Below are positions 30,353 to 40,763 of a stretch of 64,000 nt of DNA, piece after piece (the first letter of the stretch is position 1; each line of letters begins with the position of its first letter). The stretch comes from Phymatolithon calcareum (taxonomy: Eukaryota; Rhodophyta; Florideophyceae; Hapalidiales): contig OZ345360.1 in assembly GCA_977006965.1 (NCBI GenBank), positions 186,001 through 250,000 of the forward strand, written 5' to 3'. Both the position numbers and the translations under genes were made by a program. The notes under the pieces are model-generated. The model worked only from the letters and a program-made list of their open reading frames with translations, ran no database searches and was not told the DNA's origin.

Positions 30353-31168
30353 ATGAACAATATCGAAGCAATTCGAAAGCTGAACGACCGGGAATTAGAA
30401 CTGGGCATCGCCGGCACATCTGCGTCCTGGCACACCAAGTACGCGTCATCGGGTGTGATCTACGTCGGCGGGCTTCAACCAGTACTTACCGAGGGCGACC
30501 TGCTCTCAATATTTGACCAGTACGGGGTGATTGTGCACGTTAACCTGGTTCGTGACGAGAAGACGAAAACGCCACGGGGGTTCGCATTTTTGGACTATGA
30601 AGATGCGCGAAGCGCCGTGCTTGCCGTGGACAACCTTAACGGAACTCAAGTCCTCGATAGGACCATACGTGTTGACCATGTCGAGCAGTACACCTATCGA
30701 GATGGAGACAGTTCAGCGCTCGACGTGCGCCCACAAGGCCGTGGGGAAAAAGCAGCAATTTCCGGGGATAATTACCCCGGCAATGGATCAAGGAGAGCTG
30801 AAAGCCGGATAGACGGTGGTGCCGATGCAGAAGTCGAGCGCGAGGCTGTAATCATGGAGCGCATACGGGCTCTGCGAAGGCAAAGAGCACTGGAAGAGCG
30901 TGCCGAAAAATATGAACTTCAGAATACATCTAAACGCCAGAGGTCAGATAATCCCCGCACATGGGAGAAGTCGAAATCCGTGCGACATGGTGGCGAGTCC
31001 GCACAGGATGCGGAGGTGCTTGAAAACCCCCTGAAAGGTGAACGAGGGTCACAGGAAAACAGGGAGAAATCGAACAGGTTGCAAGAAAAGATGAAACGAC
31101 GAGAAGAAAGGGCCGCAATTCGAGAGGAAAGGCGAAAGCGAAGAGCAAGTCGACAGAATGGACGATGA
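30353..31168 (+). CDS. RBMX2: RNA-binding splicing factor Ist3/Snu17 (RBMX2)
   Basis: The 271-residue frame begins at ATG 30,353. The N-terminus (MNNIEAIRKLNDRELELGIA, then SWHTKY) is the characteristic lead-in of Ist3/RBMX2. The RRM at about 33-115 has RNP2 VIYVGGL and RNP1 RGFAFLDY, followed by the conserved TIRVDHVEQY that contacts Pml1/Bud13. This protein belongs to the RES complex of the activated spliceosome, which retains and splices pre-mRNA. The rest (residues 120-271) is charged, rich in Arg/Glu/Lys, and ends in a coiled-coil-like basic tail. It is intronless in spite of its role. Confidence 0.92.
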   Translation: MNNIEAIRKLNDRELELGIAGTSASWHTKYASSGVIYVGGLQPVLTEGDLLSIFDQYGVIVHVNLVRDEKTKTPRGFAFLDYEDARSAVLAVDNLNGTQVLDRTIRVDHVEQYTYRDGDSSALDVRPQGRGEKAAISGDNYPGNGSRRAESRIDGGADAEVEREAVIMERIRALRRQRALEERAEKYELQNTSKRQRSDNPRTWEKSKSVRHGGESAQDAEVLENPLKGERGSQENREKSNRLQEKMKRREERAAIREERRKRRASRQNGR

Positions 31169-31671
31169 GTTTTGATGCTTTGCGTATAGTCTTGTGAAGG
31201 GCACCATACATAACGTTGTCACGTGTCTTGCGGTGGCAGTGATATGCATCTCACGTGCAATGTGACGAACGTAAGATGAGTTAACGTCAGTATGCCAATG
31301 ATAGAGCTCAGTGTTGTCTATTTCTAACTTCCAAAAACGAACGTCTAACAGTTCCAATGTTAACAACTGCTAAGCCACGGACGAAAATAGGGAAAAGAAT
31401 CCAGTGCTGCTGTGGTCTGTTTGCATATGGCATATGTAGAAGGGGCGGGAGAAAATGGGATGAAGGCGATGCAAATGAAGGCAAAAACGAAGGACACCAG
31501 GGGTTCCCGAGTGATCCCTCACCTCAGTACTAGTCTGGCCTGTCGACCCTTATCTTGCAAGTTCGGAATGGGTTTGCGAGCTTGTGTCTGAAGTATGGTC
31601 CTTCGTGCCCCGATGAGGAAGATTGGAGCACTATAAACCAGTAAATATATTCTGAATATAATATATTCTGA

Positions 31672-31703
<32 letters not shown>

Positions 31704-31704
31704 T
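31672..31704. repeat. ATT/AAT microsatellite
   Basis: A run of AATAAT units turns into ATTATT units in the middle, so the tract is also self-complementary. It lies in intergenic DNA. Confidence 0.8.
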
Positions 31705-33192
31705 TGCAATATGATTCCAAGCAGTATGACATCAATATCAGCTTCAGCACTGAATTACAGTATCGCATGAACTGCAGTGCCATTTCTCTTCCAATCTTTC
31801 CGCTATGATACCGTACTCGACTCGCAATGCATGACATGTGCAGCTTGTATCATATTCCTTCAAAACCAACACACCGAGTACTGTACGTACGTATAAAATT
31901 CTAAACATGTCATGTTGTACCGCTACTGAACTTTGTCTATTTCCCTATTTTTCCATCTCGCGTGGTCAAAACTCTCTAACGCAGTACAGTGCAGTCTCCG
32001 TAGCGGTCAGATCCGGAGGTCTGGCAACTCGAAGTCTATCCGGAAATGGCTATGAAACCAATCGCACGCCCTCCGTCAGCACCATCGAATCATCTAACAC
32101 TTGCATTACCTACGGTATGTCAATGTCAATACGGTAGAAGGAGCTGAATATTCCTGAATTCAAACAAGGGACGCATACATGCAGTCAACTTATCTTATTG
32201 CTGGCGCTGGCGAACCAGGCACCGAGACTGGATCTTGTGAAACAAGTCGGCGGTTATTGCCGCAGCAGCTATTAAACTCGATAGTGCACAAGCACTGTTT
32301 CTCTTCTGAACCGTCACGCGGCATCTGGTTGTTGACCATGTGGCGACATGTCGACTGCACAACAGTTCCCTTGCATTCCGTTGCCAACGGACTTGCAGAT
32401 CAGATCGGGATCGGCGACTAAGGGGCAGTACTGCCGGGATAATACTGTACATGTGCAGAAGGCAAGCGTAACCAAACTGCGATGACAGTGGGTATGAGCT
32501 GGCGAGGTGCATCAGTCAACAGCAATTCAGTACTCAAACTTGTACATCTATGAAGCCGTCATACATTTCGGACATTGCAACTCAGTGTGTGACACAATTC
32601 AAAACCCGCAATTGCTACTAAACATCTGCGATGAAAAAAACGCTGTCTAGAATGATTGGGCATTGCCTTTAAAAACAATTAGACGCGAAACCAGCGAACA
32701 GAGTTGGTAACGGTCCTCGAGAACATGGCAGACGACTGGCCTCGCCCGCTGAGGAGGAGACCAGCAGTACGGCACAGCTTCGGCCCAAGGGTAATGCAGC
32801 CCGACAGTAGCCGAATAAGTAGAGATCCCCCTAATGAGATGCCCGAGTAGCAGGTATGATATACGCAGCTAGAAACCGGCCAAGTCTTCAGTATGGCAGG
32901 TTACGCCGCCATGGGGGGCACCGGGCACCTTAGCAAAACAACTAATTACGCCTTCAAAAACTTCAGTATTCCGCCTCCGAGAAAACTGTTCCGACGATTG
33001 CTTTCGGGGCTCACCATTGAGAAGCATCATCAGTATCAACACATATGATTCGTCAATGCCGCTGGGACAATTGTGGGGTACTACTTCGCAGCGAGAATCC
33101 TCCGTGGCGCCTTCTACTTGCCGCTTTGTATGACTAGCAACCGTGAGACTTTCAAGATCGTAAGATTCGTTGCAGATTTCAGAAGGAGCTAC

Positions 33193-33295
33193 CAGACCAA
33201 ATTGGTACCTGTTCATATGAACATGTACAACTTTGGTCTGAAAGTTCCCGGAAAACGTATTTTTGGGCGTCACCACGCCCAAAAAATACGTTTTC
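33193..33295. repeat. Two adjacent foldback hairpins
   Basis: The first, 33,193-33,240, has 24-base imperfect arms centred on GTTCATATGAAC. The second, 33,251-33,295, has about 20-base arms (GAAAACGTATTTTTGGGCGT and its near-exact inverse) around a CACC loop. Tandem hairpins of this sort are unexplained by any gene here. Confidence 0.75.
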
Positions 33296-33588
33296 AGGTT
33301 TACTGTACTTCCACTACAGTCCTGTATCCCGACAGCCTTGTATACCAGCTTAAAATTCATGGTTTAAATCCTATTTTCAAGTAATTTCCCGCCAGGTAGC
33401 TGTTTTACTAACCCGAGCGTCCACTCTTCGGTGCTCGCAGCAATGCTCCGTTCGAATTTCGGTGCCATTTGCGAAATGTGACCTGTCCTGAATTTACCCC
33501 CAACTGGACCTTCGTCCACTCACACGGTACACAACGTAACCCGCCGCCTACGCCCACCCCGCGCTAGACCGGCCCCGCACGCGCCGGC

Positions 33589-34275
33589 ATGGCGCTCTCC
33601 GCCACCCTGTCAACGCCTGTGACGCCGTTAGACGATGCATCAGTATCCGGGCGCGCGCGCGGCTTCACGCATATATCCGCCGCCTTCCGCTCCGCGACAG
33701 CAGCATGTCTCGCGCGCGGCCGCCGTGACGAGCTCGTCCTCGAGCCGGCGCTCTGCGCCGTGACGACCTTTCTGTCCGTCTTCGACGCCCTAGGCTCATC
33801 TGTTATCACGCATCTGGTGGCCACGGACTTCCGCTTCAAGACGGACGCCGTGCGTGCGGCAATGGTCCGTTTGAACACCGACGAGGCTCGCGCGCTGCTG
33901 CAGGAGGAGCGGGCGAGGCCGCCGGGGTTCTTCGACGCGTGCGGCGCTGATGGGTTGCGTTGGATGCGACGCGTGCTCGAGTTTGTCGACTCGCTTGTGC
34001 TGCGTTTGCTGATGCATAAGGATATGGAGTTGGTGCAGGCGGCCACGGAGGCGTACCGCGAGACGATTGGAGTGCGTCATAGCGCTGTGACGAAGGTCAT
34101 GTTTGAGAATGCGCTGCAGCTCCTGCCGGGAAAGACCACGTTCATTCATAACCTGTTCGGTATCGAGGAGCCCACTGAATCACAGATGGCGGGGATTGAG
34201 AACGGTATGCGCGAGTTTAGGACTTCCGTGCGCCCGCACATCGACGCGTTTGGCGTCATTTTTGAGGATGAATAG
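33589..34275 (+). CDS. Glycolipid-transfer-protein (GLTP) domain protein, paralogue 1
   Basis: The 228-residue frame begins at ATG 33,589 and is one GLTP domain from about residue 25 to the end. The fold's conserved segment FLSVFDALGSSVITHLVATD is followed by FRFK. D80 and K84, R124 and R128 in LRWMRRVLEF, and H164 in VRHSAV lie where the headgroup-binding residues of the family lie. The Asp/Lys/Arg/Arg/His set is closest to the ceramide-1-phosphate type (CPTP, ACD11) and less like classic GLTP. Such proteins carry sphingolipids between membranes in the cytosol, and plant ACD11 influences cell death. There is no presequence. A collinear paralogue of exactly the same length lies at 40,764-41,450. 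Ligand type is inference. Confidence 0.85.
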   Translation: MALSATLSTPVTPLDDASVSGRARGFTHISAAFRSATAACLARGRRDELVLEPALCAVTTFLSVFDALGSSVITHLVATDFRFKTDAVRAAMVRLNTDEARALLQEERARPPGFFDACGADGLRWMRRVLEFVDSLVLRLLMHKDMELVQAATEAYRETIGVRHSAVTKVMFENALQLLPGKTTFIHNLFGIEEPTESQMAGIENGMREFRTSVRPHIDAFGVIFEDE

Positions 34276-36270
34276 TGCTCATTTAAGTTCGTCGAGTGCA
34301 GTCGGCGGAAGGGGGTGGGTGCCTTTAGCGCTTTGCAAACATATGAGGTGCAAATTTTTGTGGTTAAATTTCACAGGCTCAATTCTGTACCTAAACTTTA
34401 TAAAACTTCAACTTTGTTGGGTAATGTCGGTCTTGTGCTCTATTCCAACGTCCAAAATCAAACGGGACGTCCGACTGTAGGTGTCGATCATTAAGTTAAC
34501 AGGCCACTTTCTGAAGTACTAATAAAAAGTTACCAGAAGACCCTGTAAATGTCATCTTATGCCTAGTCTGACGCGGGTGAATCGTCACTCTTTACTCCCT
34601 TCGAAAAGGTGAGAAACCCAGCAGGACCTGCAGGGGAGTGAGTCACTTCGAAGTTGGGGACAGGTGTCGGGCACCGTCAAATATTTGCTGTTCTATATGC
34701 ACGAGACGGAATAGAGGGACACACAAAAGTGACATTTTGCAAGGCATCCAGAAACATATTCCGGGGTCTTTTGCGAGGACTTCTTTGATTGGATGATTAG
34801 TCCGTCCGAAAGGCAATATAATCCAGACGTATGGTCATGACCAAAGACGGATTCGAGCAAGTTCGATCGAAAGAAGTGCAAATGTGCATGATATGCGTTG
34901 GTGAGGAGCGGCAGTTTCATACAGTACAGTAGTTTGACGTTTGTACGTCCTCGAAGTGATCATGCAGATAGCATAAAATGGCATGGTAAAGCGATGGTAA
35001 CGATAAGGGTGGTGACAATTATTGTGCTAACGCATGATGCTTTGCTCCTCCAATATAACCATAATGATTCGACCGTGAAATACCAGGCTATAATTTAATA
35101 AAAACAGAAGCTAGTTGAAAAAACTTAATCAGCGCAAGAGCTTGAGCCTGTGAATCGTTTAGAGGAAATAGAAAACTAGCGACCAGCTGTTTGGGTCAAT
35201 TTTTGAATTTTCAATGGAGCTTTCGTTCCAGAAGTCACGACTTATAAAAATCTGTTGGAGCAGACGCCGAAGAAGCAATTAGTTTAGAGCTTTTTTTGAT
35301 GTGCTACGTATTAATAATTCCAAGTGATGAACGCCGTCTACGGCAAGTGAAACAACTGGTTTACGTCGTAGTGAACAGAAAATGATGTGTTCCACCTTAT
35401 TCCATGAAGCCGATACGTCCTATATGAAAAGTGAATTGTTTAGTTTACGAAACGAAGGGGAAAATGACAACTGTCACTCGAAACTGGTGGAATTGGCTTT
35501 CTTTGGTAACCGTACAACCTCATTGATATGCCAGAGTGTGCTTGCATCAGGTCTCTATCGAGATGATGCGAAAGTTCTTTTCAGTGAAGAGATGGACGAA
35601 TTGCATGAGTTTTCTCGAGACCACGTACCTACCTCTCGACGCCGCATAGTTAGAGTTAAGTTTCGTTCACTAAGGAAAACATTTGAAAAGCCATCGAGAG
35701 GCGGAGAGATCCGAAAGCACAGTAAAATCGCCATAACTTTTGAACGAAGAACGTTTGAACAATTCTGTTTTCACTTCTGGATCAATCACAGTGAGCTACA
35801 TTAATGAGCTCATTTTGAGTTTCATCGCCGTAGACGCGCTGATTTCGAATCTGCCAAAAAAAGGCCTGGTATTTCGCAGCCGAGGGTCATCACGGCTATT
35901 TTGGAGCATTTTAGTTAAAGGGGGATGGAGCACTGAAGCAGGCCTGTTTATGGAGGGAAGACGGGTGAGGTCTAAATGGAGGAAAACAAAAACGAAGCAC
36001 GCCGGGGATTCTCTCACCTCGGTACTAGTCCGGCGGAATGTCTTAGGTTCTATTTTTAAAAGAGGACTCGGTTTCCACAGTACTAGTCCGGCCTGTCGAC
36101 TCTTACCTTGTAAGTTTGGAATGTTTTTGCGAGCACATGACAGTAGCCCAATTTATTAGGGTCATAAGGACTTGACGTCGTTCTTTCCTTCTTCCAAAAT
36201 ATCTTTGGCGTTTTATCACATTTTGTTGTGGGAAGCGGTGAGTCCCTTCGGCTGCATGTCCCCGCATCCA
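34276..36270. other. 2-kb gene-poor region
   Basis: A frame at + 35,382-35,804 (140 codons, ATG start) is open but not recognised. About 35,970-36,130 carries the dispersed repeat also found at 31,490-31,600, with the block GTACTAGTCCGGC present twice within it. A hairpin with about 22-base arms is at 36,256-36,328. Nothing else is supported. Confidence 0.4.
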
Positions 36271-36328
36271 TCACAGTATCTCTGACACAAAAAACGCCTG
36301 GGATTCTGTGATGGATCCGGGGGCATGG
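36256..36328. repeat. Hairpin, about 22-base arms and a 29-base loop
   Basis: CATCCATCACAG-type sequence on the left is inverted as CTGTGATGGATCC on the right, with two mismatches over 22 bases. It overlaps the 3' end of the uncertain frame 36,271-36,657. Confidence 0.6.
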
Positions 36329-36657
36329 AGACCGCCCGACTTTCGCAATAGTCCTACATCCGAAGGACACCTGACAGTGCACATGGTCAGAGTGATCACA
36401 ACTGTATCGCAGAATGCGTCGGGAGTTGGTACTGATTCAGTGTATGATTTTTGGAGTGTCCATGAGAGATTGAGGTTGTAGGCGTTCTTCTCGCTGTACG
36501 CCCACACGAACTTTTTCGGCTCAAGGTCGACAACCTGAGTGTCCCGGGGCAAATATTTTGTCTTTGGACCACCTTCGATGCCGATATCAAGACTGTGTCC
36601 CCTTTCGGAATCTGCGGAGGCCCGCTTGAAATTGATAATCGGTCGGACATTGCTCAT
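36271..36657 (-). CDS. Uncertain 128-codon open frame
   Basis: The frame starts at ATG 36,657. The first 75 residues (VRPIINFKRASADSERGH, LDIGIEGGPKTKYLPRDT, VDLEPKKFVWAYSEKNAY) look protein-like, while the last 40 are not, and they run into the hairpin at 36,256-36,328. It may be an exon with an unspliced tail, a decayed gene or chance. No family is recognised. Confidence 0.3.
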   Translation of the reverse strand: MSNVRPIINFKRASADSERGHSLDIGIEGGPKTKYLPRDTQVVDLEPKKFVWAYSEKNAYNLNLSWTLQKSYTESVPTPDAFCDTVVITLTMCTVRCPSDVGLLRKSGGLHAPGSITESQAFFVSEIL

Positions 36658-37199
36658 ATCAGCCTCGGTTATGTCCTCCGCTGGTTACTTGAAAGGAATG
36701 GAAGAAGAGAGGCGGAAAGAGCAACACTGCTCTGCATGCGTTACCTTCGCGAGACAAACCATGGCGCAGATGGAGTGCATTTTCCTTTGCTGTGTTCCTG
36801 ATTGCCTGTTGAGCACTTGAGCGATAAACTAGCACGTGAATATCGCCGATAGTCGTGTTATCGACGGCGCGAAGGCGATCACAGCCACAATGGCCTTGCA
36901 GCGCAGTAGCAACTGCCTGCTAAGGTGATCCCTGTTCTGAGGAGTTTTACGTTATCTGGCCGAATGACAAGGGCGAGGATTGCGAGAAACAGAAGGTCTT
37001 GTTAGCCACGATCACGAGAAAGTCGGGTCGACCAAGTGATTCGAGCACCCTACAGAACTCAGTTTTAGGAGTGTTAGTGAGGGCTTTTAAATAAACAACT
37101 AAACAGTTGCTTCAAAAAAACCCTACAGCACCCTATGGAGCCTGTTCTGTATGGTTTACGTGAGTGTGGTACCCGCTCTGGTCAAGCTGACGTACAGTT

Positions 37200-38087
37200 C
37201 GGCTGTTTAAGAATGCTGAGCCAATTCGGCCAGACTTTCACTGTAAAATTAGCACCTTGGCGAGAGAAGAAGTACACCCATCGCTTAGGACCAGGGAAGA
37301 AGTCAATAATCCTACGAAGGCGCAGGACGTCGAGAAATTGCGTACCCACGCTTTACACAAGACCTACAGGTTTGAGTCGCTAGTGCGGGTTTCGGAGAAG
37401 AACGTCCTACCAGTCAGCGCTCAACGCATTTTCTCAAGTGACGTTAAAGCGTGCCGGCGTTGTTATGGTACGCTGAAGGTCATATGCCAAGAGCTGTTTT
37501 CGAGGAACCGGAGTCAGAAACGCTCTGCGAGATTCCGCTCGAAAGCGCAGAATATCCACCAGCTGGAAAAGGCACTCGCCAATGGAGCTGAGAATGAAGT
37601 GCTGCGAACGGCTGCTAGCCGTGGCACAGCAAAGCGGCAAGAACTGTACGGGAAGAAGCTGGTGCTGTTTTTCGGAAATGCGGAGTTTGGTCACGGTTCA
37701 CACAGTCCTTTTCTTCGCAAGAGGCTCCTACGTTCGTTCTCTCCGCTCTCTCCAGTCGTCCTGGTTGACGAATTTTGAATCTCCATACGCTGCAAAGAAT
37801 GTGGAAACCCTCTTCAAGGGAATCATCGCTCCCATGTGTTTCGTTGTACGAACAACCCGACAGGCGAGAGCAATGGCTGTTCTATCGAATCGATTAATCG
37901 AGACACTAACGGAGAGACCAAAATTGGCCCTCTGCGGCTTGTGCCATCTCATTGGCAATCTGAAACTGGCAGTGTATGTCTCTTGTTGTCGAACAAGACA
38001 GTGGCTTGCAATGTGAGCTCGGTCAATGGCGAAACAAGAAGGCTAAGAAAGACACTGACAGTACAAGACTTGGGGGAGTTCCTATAA
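37200..38087 (+). pseudogene. Fanzor/TnpB-like nuclease remnant (C-terminal RuvC and zinc ribbon)
   Basis: One reading frame runs from 37,200 to 38,087 with a single in-frame TGA at 37,776-37,778. Before it comes a basic helical stretch (QKRSARFRSKAQNIHQLEKA) and GKKLVLFFGNAEFGHGSHSP, then SPVVLVDEF. After it come CKECGNPL, HVFRC, NGCS and INRDTNG. A late (L/V)DEFxTS, a CxxC...C ribbon and a terminal RDxN are the layout of the RuvC-II/III and zinc-finger end of Fanzor and TnpB proteins. The stop sits where DEF-Arg-Thr-Ser would be expected, a simple CGA-to-TGA change. The N-terminal RuvC-I part is not visible and the upstream frame is shifted. The assignment is by motif order only; another transposase with a similar ribbon is possible. 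Confidence 0.5.
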
Positions 38088-38155
38088 AGCGACCACGTCT
38101 GGTGGCCACCCGCAAGTGTCAGCTCGTAACGGACAGACCCGACAGTCGAAATAAT

Positions 38156-38350
38156 CACAGGATGGGAGGTACCAAGAGATCGCCAGGTTGGGTCACTGAC
38201 TCGCACATGCGTATCGCGGTAGCCGTTAGACCTGACAGTGATAGACCTGACATCACAGGAGGGGAGGTCCGAGAGATCGCCAAGTTGGGTCACTGACTCG
38301 CACGTGCGTATCACGGTAGCTGTTAGACCTGACGGTGACAGGATAGTGTC
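38156..38350. repeat. Tandem duplication, period 98 bp, two copies
   Basis: 38,156-38,253 and 38,254-38,350 are near-identical, both containing GGTTGGGTCACTGACTCGCA or its one-base variant, and GTTAGACCTGAC. It follows directly after the Fanzor-like remnant and may be part of the same element's 3' end. Confidence 0.8.
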
Positions 38351-39664
38351 GGTATTCGTGGGGTGTGCTATGCAACCCCCAGCCAGTAGATTGAGAATCC
38401 GATAGCTTATAAGGCACCGCTCATCGCAGCGAGTAAAGGATCGCATCTCAAGCAAGCCACAATTGGCGAGAGCGAGTGCCGACTACCTTGCCGACTCTGA
38501 GAGTGCAACAGGCTGCATCAGCTTCTTGGATTGCCCTGACCGCCCCATCTCAGCCGACCCTAACGTAATAGCACTTCGTTGCTTTTTGCCCAACTGGCAC
38601 CCCTTTCCCCACGAAAACAAAAAAGTCTTTTTCATTTCTTTGTTCCTTGACTTCAGGTTTAAAAGTTCAGCTATATACTTATCTTCCACAGCCGAGAATT
38701 TGCCTTTTGCTTAAAGAAAGGACCACCGCCTTCTCTGCAATAATACTACCGTACTGCGTAAATCGGCTTGTCTTCTCTAAGTGATACTGTCTAGTCCTTT
38801 TGCCGTGGTGACTTCGACTACGGGGTCGAACACGCAAGGCAAGTGGCCAATTGCCAAAATTGGTATAACGAAAGAATAGCGCCCTCTTTAGTTTCTAATC
38901 TCAATCATGTTCGCCTGCCTCCATCCTATGGAGGGAAGGTGGGCGTGACCGAAGTAGGATTGAGAGACTCGTGTCCCAACTGGTTGCGCAGAACACGCAA
39001 TCCCACTTGCAAATTCAGAGGCAAAGGCCTTTAAGCCTTCAACCTTGATCTTGAAGCACTTCATGAGAGGCTTCCGACCAAACTCCCGCAGAAAAACCCT
39101 GTACTGTACTTCATAATCATCATCATCTTCTGGAAAAAGACTTGTTCGATTTCAGTGCGCATTTGTTCATTTTCTCTCACCTCCGCTGCTACTGTAGAGT
39201 ACTGCAACTCGAGTGAGGCCAGGGGGAGCGGAGGCCGAAGAATTTGTGCTGCACTGTATGTACACATATTTACGGAACGAACACTTCGTTGAGTGGAACA
39301 TCCGATCCGGAACGACCGCAAACGACAGTGATTCGGCCTCCGAGTTTTTTGAACATTTCTTCCTTTTTTTTGGAAGCTACGATTCTGGGTGCAAGTGGAA
39401 TTCAGTTGGATGTTTGAAATTGAATTCCTTTTGTCCTGGACCGTTGATCATCCAGCGTGCGTCATCTGATTGGAACTGAGGCAAACAATGGTGACCGCGT
39501 GGACAACAAACCTTCCTTGATAAAAGGGTGGCCTCTATAGAGGCTAACGTAAGTACATTACACAGCTAGCTACACATGTGTGCTTACTTTGAATCTTTCG
39601 TCCAATTTCGACCAATGGGCGACGAAAGCATCATGGAAATTCATTGGTGTAAATACAGTACTGC

Positions 39665-40229
39665 CAGGGGAAAGTTATACAGTACAGTACAGGGGGAGGA
39701 AAGCCAGTTTTGGAAGTTTCAAAGATTATACTGAGAACGTTGGTTGCGTTGTGCACGGTAAATTATGAGGGATTTCGAGTATCAAAAATATATCTTAAAA
39801 GCTGATGTTGATGCACTGCGAGACGTGCCCGTCGCACGTGATCTGCCAATAAGAACGGCGCTTGAGCCAGGTGCACTACGAAATGGACGTGCGTGTGCGT
39901 TAACGGTTGCTTGCGTGGGGCCGGGATCGATGTGTGCGCAGGTGAAAGGTGCGATAACTTGGGCTCAAATTCATCTTTTGTGCACACCGCACTACACACT
40001 GCCCATCAACGTTAATTCTGATAATTTTCAGCCAGAGGCGAATGGTGCAACGTGAGCCGTCACAACATTGGGAGTCCCAATGTTCACAACTTCCTGACGC
40101 CTTTCTCACATATTTTTATGATGCATTTTCGTATTGCCGTTCACGCTTCATACAGACCGTACGTGAAGCGCTTGAGAAAAACGGTATGACAACCGACTTG
40201 GTTTCCTCCCCCTGTATAACTTTCCCCTG
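39665..40229. mobile_element. MITE, about 565 bp, hAT-like CAGGGG ends
   Basis: The left end CAGGGGAAAGTTATACAG, followed by GGGGGAGGAAA, is inverted at 40,201-40,229. The left copy has an extra TACAGTACA inside. Similarity extends a little outside both ends, and no clean target duplication is seen. The ends resemble those of the nested element at 1,357-1,694 (CAGGGGAATGTTAGAG then GGGGAGTAAAGC), so both belong to one family. Confidence 0.7.
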
Positions 40230-40309
40230 GTATCTACTGCTTTATCATTGGTAACAACACACAATATCTGTTCATTGGTAGAAGTGTATGCCATTTAGAA
40301 CCGCAAGCT

Positions 40310-40335
40310 CTGCTTTACTCAATTGAGTAAAGCAG
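40310..40335. repeat. Perfect 26-bp palindrome
   Basis: CTGCTTTACTCAA is followed directly by its reverse complement. It lies between the MITE and the second GLTP gene, about 430 bp upstream of the latter's start. Confidence 0.85.
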
Positions 40336-40763
40336 CTTGTGGCTCGAGCAGCATCTGCTCTCGCACTGACGGTGCGTGGCATGCCAAAACAAGTTAAATA
40401 AGTTAACTTATTTTAGCACGTGCACGCAGTCATATTTCAGTTACAGTAGGATGGTCAAAATCCTTTTAACGAGTGTTCATACTTGATAAAAGGGTTACCG
40501 GAAATGTACCACTTTGGTCACCCGTTCATTATCGGTCTGACAAGTCCGCCCTCCGAGCGAACGATTGTCGGCGCACAATTGTCTGCATCAATCGTCGGTG
40601 GGTGACCTGAACGTGCAGGGCAAGCTGCCCACACGGTTAGAGGGCGCACTGCACCAATTCGATCTAACGGTCAATGCCATCAATTCACGCAATGCCCAGA
40701 CCGACCCCGTCCGCAGGTCCAACGCGGACCCCTCGCTCTCGCTTCGCCCGCGCACGCGCCGGC

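Larger units (their letters stand above)
31169..33588. other. 2.4-kb gene-poor region with repeats and hairpins
   Basis: No gene is recognised. About 31,490-31,600 resembles 35,990-36,130 (blocks CACCTCAGTACTAGTC and GGCCTGTCGAC), a dispersed repeat. An (AAT/ATT)n microsatellite is at about 31,672-31,704. TACTGTA words occur near 31,878 and 32,442. Two adjacent hairpins are at 33,193-33,295. Other frames (for example 32,869-33,360 minus) run through the hairpins and look non-coding. Confidence 0.5.
38088..40673. other. 2.6-kb repeat-rich intergenic region
   Basis: It contains the dispersed repeat at 38,104-38,160 (also near the window end), a 98-bp tandem duplication at 38,156-38,350, the MITE at 39,665-40,229 and a palindrome at 40,310-40,335. 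A second small palindrome, AAATAAGTTAACTTATTT, is at about 40,398-40,415. No gene is recognised; short frames inside the MITE are not convincing. Confidence 0.5.

Noticed and set aside
32869-33360. A 163-codon minus-strand frame as a gene
   Set aside because: It runs straight through two hairpins and has no recognisable domain; the open frame is likely chance.
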